Source: a bacterium
GTDB lineage: Bacteria > Bdellovibrionota_C > UBA2361 > RFPC01
Length of the DNA stretch: 64,000 nt
Assembly (NCBI GenBank): GCA_030431715.1
Contig: JAUIIO010000002.1
Location: forward strand, 124,001-188,000
Direction of reading: 5' to 3'
Made by a program: the position numbers and the translations under genes. The notes beneath the pieces were generated by a model. It did no database searches. It worked only from the letters and a program-made list of their open reading frames with translations, and had not been told where the DNA came from. This document shows positions 61,217 through 64,000 of the stretch, one piece after another; position 1 is the stretch's first letter, and each line of letters begins with the position of its first letter.

Positions 61217-61600
61217 CTACTTAAGGCTAGCCTTAGCGCCGACCTCTTCAAGCTTCTTCTTGAAGTCTTCAGCTTCTTCCTTAGAGACGCCTTCTTTAAG
61301 GACTTTTGGAGTTGCATCCACCATGTCCTTGGCTTCTTTAAGACCTAAGCCTGTGATTTCTCTCACAACTTTGATGACTTTTACGCGCTCAGAACCTGCA
61401 TCATCAAGACTAATGTCAAACTCAGTCTTTTCTTCAGCAGCTTCACCACCAGCAGCGCCTGGAACACCAGCAGCCATCATAGCCATTGGAGCAGCAGCAG
61501 TAACTCCGAGCTCGTCTTCAAGCTCTTTAACCATTTTCGCTGCATCCATTAGAGACATTCCTTTAATGTACTCTATTACGTCTTCATAAGTAGCACTCAT
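61217..61600 (-). CDS. rplL: 50S ribosomal protein L7/L12
   Basis: Flexible stalk protein that recruits translation GTPases. 127 aa: an N-terminal dimerisation helix ([20 protein letters not shown]), an Ala/Gly hinge and the C-terminal domain with [20 protein letters not shown] and [20 protein letters not shown]. It follows rplJ by 45 bp. Confidence 0.98.
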   Translation of the reverse strand: MSATYEDVIEYIKGMSLMDAAKMVKELEDELGVTAAAPMAMMAAGVPGAAGGEAAEEKTEFDISLDDAGSERVKVIKVVREITGLGLKEAKDMVDATPKVLKEGVSKEEAEDFKKKLEEVGAKASLK

Positions 61601-61645
61601 TTTCTACTCCTCTATTATATCCACAAACTCACACTCGTGGGGTTA

Positions 61646-62191
61646 TTATTCCTGACTCTCGAGCTTTTGCCGTTGGGCTTCCAAAGTTTGTACCAACTTG
61701 GACCCAGGAGCTTGAAGAAGCTGAACAACCTTAGTCGCAGGTGCGCTAAGAATGCTAAGCAGCTTCGCGTAAAGCTCGTCTCGACTTGGCAGATCGGAGA
61801 GTTCTTTAATCCCGTCTATTTCAAGACAGTTTCCCTCAAACCATCCGCCCTTTATCTCAAGATTTTCATGCTCTTTTGCAAATTTGGTCATTACCTTTGC
61901 AGGTCCGGCAGGGTCTTCTTCAGAGAAGACAACAAAACTAGGACCACTAAAGAGCTCTTTAAATTTCTCAACCTGTTCTGGCGACCCATCAGTAAGAGCT
62001 TGGTCAATAGACACCTTCGCAAGTGTGTTCTTTACCACACGACCGAAAGCACCGCTCTCAGTAAGGGCAGCCCTTAGTTGAGTGATCTCGTCTACTGTCA
62101 GCCCCCGGTAGTCAGCACACATAGCCAAAACTGACTTCTTAAGGTGCCCACCAATAAGCTCTACTTCTTTTTCCTTTCCAGCCTTATCCAT
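61646..62191 (-). CDS. rplJ: 50S ribosomal protein L10
   Basis: Stalk base that holds the L7/L12 dimers on 23S rRNA. 181 aa: VLAMCADYRGLTVDEITQLR, FGRVVKNTLAKVSIDQALT and the C-terminal LLQAPGSKLVQTLEAQRQKL. It lies only 39 bp after rplA, so the long L10 autoregulatory leader of E. coli is not present in that position. Confidence 0.96.
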   Translation of the reverse strand: MDKAGKEKEVELIGGHLKKSVLAMCADYRGLTVDEITQLRAALTESGAFGRVVKNTLAKVSIDQALTDGSPEQVEKFKELFSGPSFVVFSEEDPAGPAKVMTKFAKEHENLEIKGGWFEGNCLEIDGIKELSDLPSRDELYAKLLSILSAPATKVVQLLQAPGSKLVQTLEAQRQKLESQE

Positions 62192-62230
62192 AATCTCATC
62201 TCTCCAGAATCAAACTTGTTCTCTCTTCTC

Positions 62231-62929
62231 TTACATAGTCCTTAACGGAGCTACGTCGAACTTGACGACAGGCCCCATTGTTAAAGACAGAGCAGCTGAT
62301 TTTAGATAGAACCCTTTGCTCGTAGAAGGCTTAACTTTGTTAAGCGCAGAAATAAGAGCTGAAAGGTTTTGCTCAATCTTCTCACCACCGAATGAAGCTT
62401 TACCAATTGATGCGTGAACAATTCCCGCTTTCTCAACACGGTACTCTGCACGCCCAGCCTTGATACCTTTAACCGCCTCACCAACGTCGAACGTTACTGT
62501 ACCAACTTTAGGTGATGGCATAAGACCGCGTGGGCCAAGCACTTTACCGAGCTTACCAACTTGAGCCATCATATCTGGTGTAGCTACAACACTATCGAAG
62601 TCCATAAAGCCACCTTGAATTTCTTCAGCAAGATCTTCAGCGCCAACTTTATCAGCACCAGCGTCAAGCGCCTCCTTGGCTTTATCGCCCTTAGCAAAGA
62701 CAACGACACGAACATCCTTACCAAGGCCGTTTGGTAGTGCGACACTTCCTCTTACGTTCTGATCTGCCTTTCTCGGGTCAACTCCGAGGTGAATCGCAAC
62801 GTCTACAGACTCGTCAAACTTTGCTGAAGCAGTACTGCAAACTATCTGACATGCCTCTGACACTGGGTAAAGCTCATCGACATTTACTTTCTCAGCGGCT
62901 TGCTTATATCTTTTTCCAACTTTTGCCAT
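62231..62929 (-). CDS. rplA: 50S ribosomal protein L1
   Basis: L1-stalk protein that assists exit of the deacylated tRNA; in E. coli it represses the L11 operon. 232 aa: [59 protein letters not shown] and a C-terminal [18 protein letters not shown]. It follows rplK by 35 bp. Confidence 0.97.
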   Translation of the reverse strand: MAKVGKRYKQAAEKVNVDELYPVSEACQIVCSTASAKFDESVDVAIHLGVDPRKADQNVRGSVALPNGLGKDVRVVVFAKGDKAKEALDAGADKVGAEDLAEEIQGGFMDFDSVVATPDMMAQVGKLGKVLGPRGLMPSPKVGTVTFDVGEAVKGIKAGRAEYRVEKAGIVHASIGKASFGGEKIEQNLSALISALNKVKPSTSKGFYLKSAALSLTMGPVVKFDVAPLRTM

Positions 62930-62964
62930 CTTATTCCTCTGCGAAAAATTCTATTTTGCGTCCT

Positions 62965-63387
62965 CTAAACAACATCAATTCCCATACTACGTGCTGTTCC
63001 CATTACGGAGCGCATAGCAGACTCTTCGTTGTTAGTGTTTAAATCTTGAAGCTTCTTTTGAGCAATCTCTTTGACCTGATCCATTGAAACACGACCAACT
63101 TTCTTCGTATTCGGCTCTCCAGATCCCTTCTTAAGCTTTGCTGCTTGCATGAGGAGGTAAGACACTGGTGGAGATTTAAGCTCAAAAGTAAATGAGCGAT
63201 CTTTGTAAACCGTAAGAACAACTGGAGTAACCTCTCCTTGCTGCTTCTGTGTCTTAGCATTAAAAGCCTTACAGAAATCCATAATGTTCACGCCGTGCTG
63301 ACCGAGAACAGGACCGATAGGTGGCGCAGGGTTAGCCTGTCCCCCTTTAATCTGTAGCTTCACTATTGATTGAACTTCTTTTGCCAT
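62965..63387 (-). CDS. rplK: 50S ribosomal protein L11
   Basis: GTPase-associated-centre protein that senses empty A sites for the stringent response and binds thiostrepton. 140 aa: [58 protein letters not shown] and SMGIDVV at the end. It lies 31 bp after nusG. Confidence 0.97.
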   Translation of the reverse strand: MAKEVQSIVKLQIKGGQANPAPPIGPVLGQHGVNIMDFCKAFNAKTQKQQGEVTPVVLTVYKDRSFTFELKSPPVSYLLMQAAKLKKGSGEPNTKKVGRVSMDQVKEIAQKKLQDLNTNNEESAMRSVMGTARSMGIDVV

Positions 63388-63418
63388 TTCTTATCTCCTG
63401 TGACTTGCGAAAACCTCG

Positions 63419-64000
63419 CTAGCTCTTTTCTACCTGTATAAAATCAAGCTCAACCGGGGTGGCTCGACCAAAAATACTGATAAGGACTTTTAACTTGCCC
63501 TTCTCCGGCTTCACTTCTTCAACTGTTCCACTAAAATCAGTAAACGGCCCATCAATAACCTTAACCGTTTCACCCTCAGAGAAGTTGAGCTTAGCCTTCG
63601 GTGAAGCTGCTCCCTCTTCAACTTGCTGCAATATCTTATTAACTTCATCTGGGCCTAGAGGCTCAGGTTGAGACTCATCACCACCGATAAATCCAGTGAT
63701 TTTCGGAGTCTCTTTAACGAGGTGCCAAGTGTCTTGGTTCATCACCATGTTAACGAGCATATAACCGGGAAAGAACTTTCGCTTTGAAGTTTTCTTCTCG
63801 CCACGCACAAGCTCAACAACAGTCTCCTCAGGAACTCTTACCTCACCAAAAAGATCCTCCATCTCATGCGTACGCACTCGATCTTCAAGGGCCATCTTCG
63901 CTTTCTGCTCAAAGCCTGAATACGCATTAACCACGTACCATTTAAGATCTGGATGAGGCTCTTTTTCCGCAGCAACTTCTTCAACTTGTTCTTCTGATTG
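63419..64000 (-). CDS. nusG: Transcription termination/antitermination protein NusG (5' end beyond window)
   Basis: Couples RNA polymerase to the ribosome and to Rho. The frame runs to the last base of the window and continues upstream: before the usual KWYVVNAYSGFEQKAK there is an acidic stretch (QSEEQVEEVAAEKEPHPDL), an N-terminal extension compared with E. coli NusG. The NGN domain (FPGYMLVNMVMNQDTWHLVK, TGFIGG) is followed by a C-terminal KOW domain (VKVIDGPFTDFSGTVEEV, ISIFGRATPVELDF). The start codon is not visible; secE probably lies beyond. Confidence 0.96.
   Translation of the reverse strand, partial: QSEEQVEEVAAEKEPHPDLKWYVVNAYSGFEQKAKMALEDRVRTHEMEDLFGEVRVPEETVVELVRGEKKTSKRKFFPGYMLVNMVMNQDTWHLVKETPKITGFIGGDESQPEPLGPDEVNKILQQVEEGAASPKAKLNFSEGETVKVIDGPFTDFSGTVEEVKPEKGKLKVLISIFGRATPVELDFIQVEKS

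Overview
The window looks like one contiguous piece of a chromosome from a diderm (Gram-negative) bacterium of moderate GC, roughly 45% by eye. Diderm markers are an LptE-type LPS-assembly lipoprotein, FabI, lipobox proteins and many Sec signal peptides. RpoB (1497 aa) carries a long beta-lobe insertion and a further insertion near the flexible flap, as in proteobacterial enzymes. The 5-FCL/YmdB pair recalls the former Deltaproteobacteria. EF-Tu, however, has a switch I region of the kind I remember from Planctomycetes. I therefore leave the phylum open. No tRNA, rRNA, CRISPR array, transposase or phage gene was recognised.

Layout. (1) 1-8.0 kb: a signalling and envelope stretch with a membrane hybrid histidine kinase, ymdB, 5-formyl-THF cyclo-ligase, a secreted M48 protease, a stand-alone receiver protein, a periplasmic protein, a lipoprotein and a receiver-PAS-kinase. 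(2) 8.1-11.9 kb: a dCTP-deaminase-like protein and rpsT on the plus strand; then, on the minus strand, rhomboid, lptE, a small ORF and fabI, which form the tail of the alpha operon. (3) 11.9-15.25 kb: the alpha operon itself (rpmJ-rpsM-rpsK-rpsD-rpoA-rplQ) behind its own promoter. (4) 15.5-29.4 kb: about 14 kb of unrelated genes between rpmJ and adk, where map and infA would usually be. They include a methyltransferase, peptide deformylase, an orphan ABC binding protein, a GT-C glycosyltransferase with a flavoprotein, a HAD phosphatase, a GT4 glycosyltransferase, diacylglycerol kinase and an arylsulfatase. (5) 29.7-45.9 kb: an uninterrupted str-S10-spc series on the minus strand, from rpsL to adk. 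(6) 46.5-52.0 kb: two large divergent genes for secreted proteins, a CSLREA/beta-helix protein and a subtilisin-like protease, between rpsL and rpoC. (7) 52.1-64 kb: rpoC, rpoB, rplL, rplJ, rplA, rplK and a nusG that runs off the window end.

Almost all core translation and transcription genes lie on the minus strand in near-canonical order. The accessory cargo sits at two classical junctions, rpoC/rpsL and adk/rpmJ. Promoter-like sequences occur where an interruption would cut a downstream block off from its upstream promoter (before rpsL, before rpmJ) and in the 438-bp rplL-rpoB gap.

No clearly new defence or mobile system was found. The observations most worth checking are the secreted beta-helix/subtilase pair, the planctomycete-like EF-Tu switch I, an exact 17-bp tandem duplication covering the fusA translation start, and a long inverted repeat between rplO and secY.
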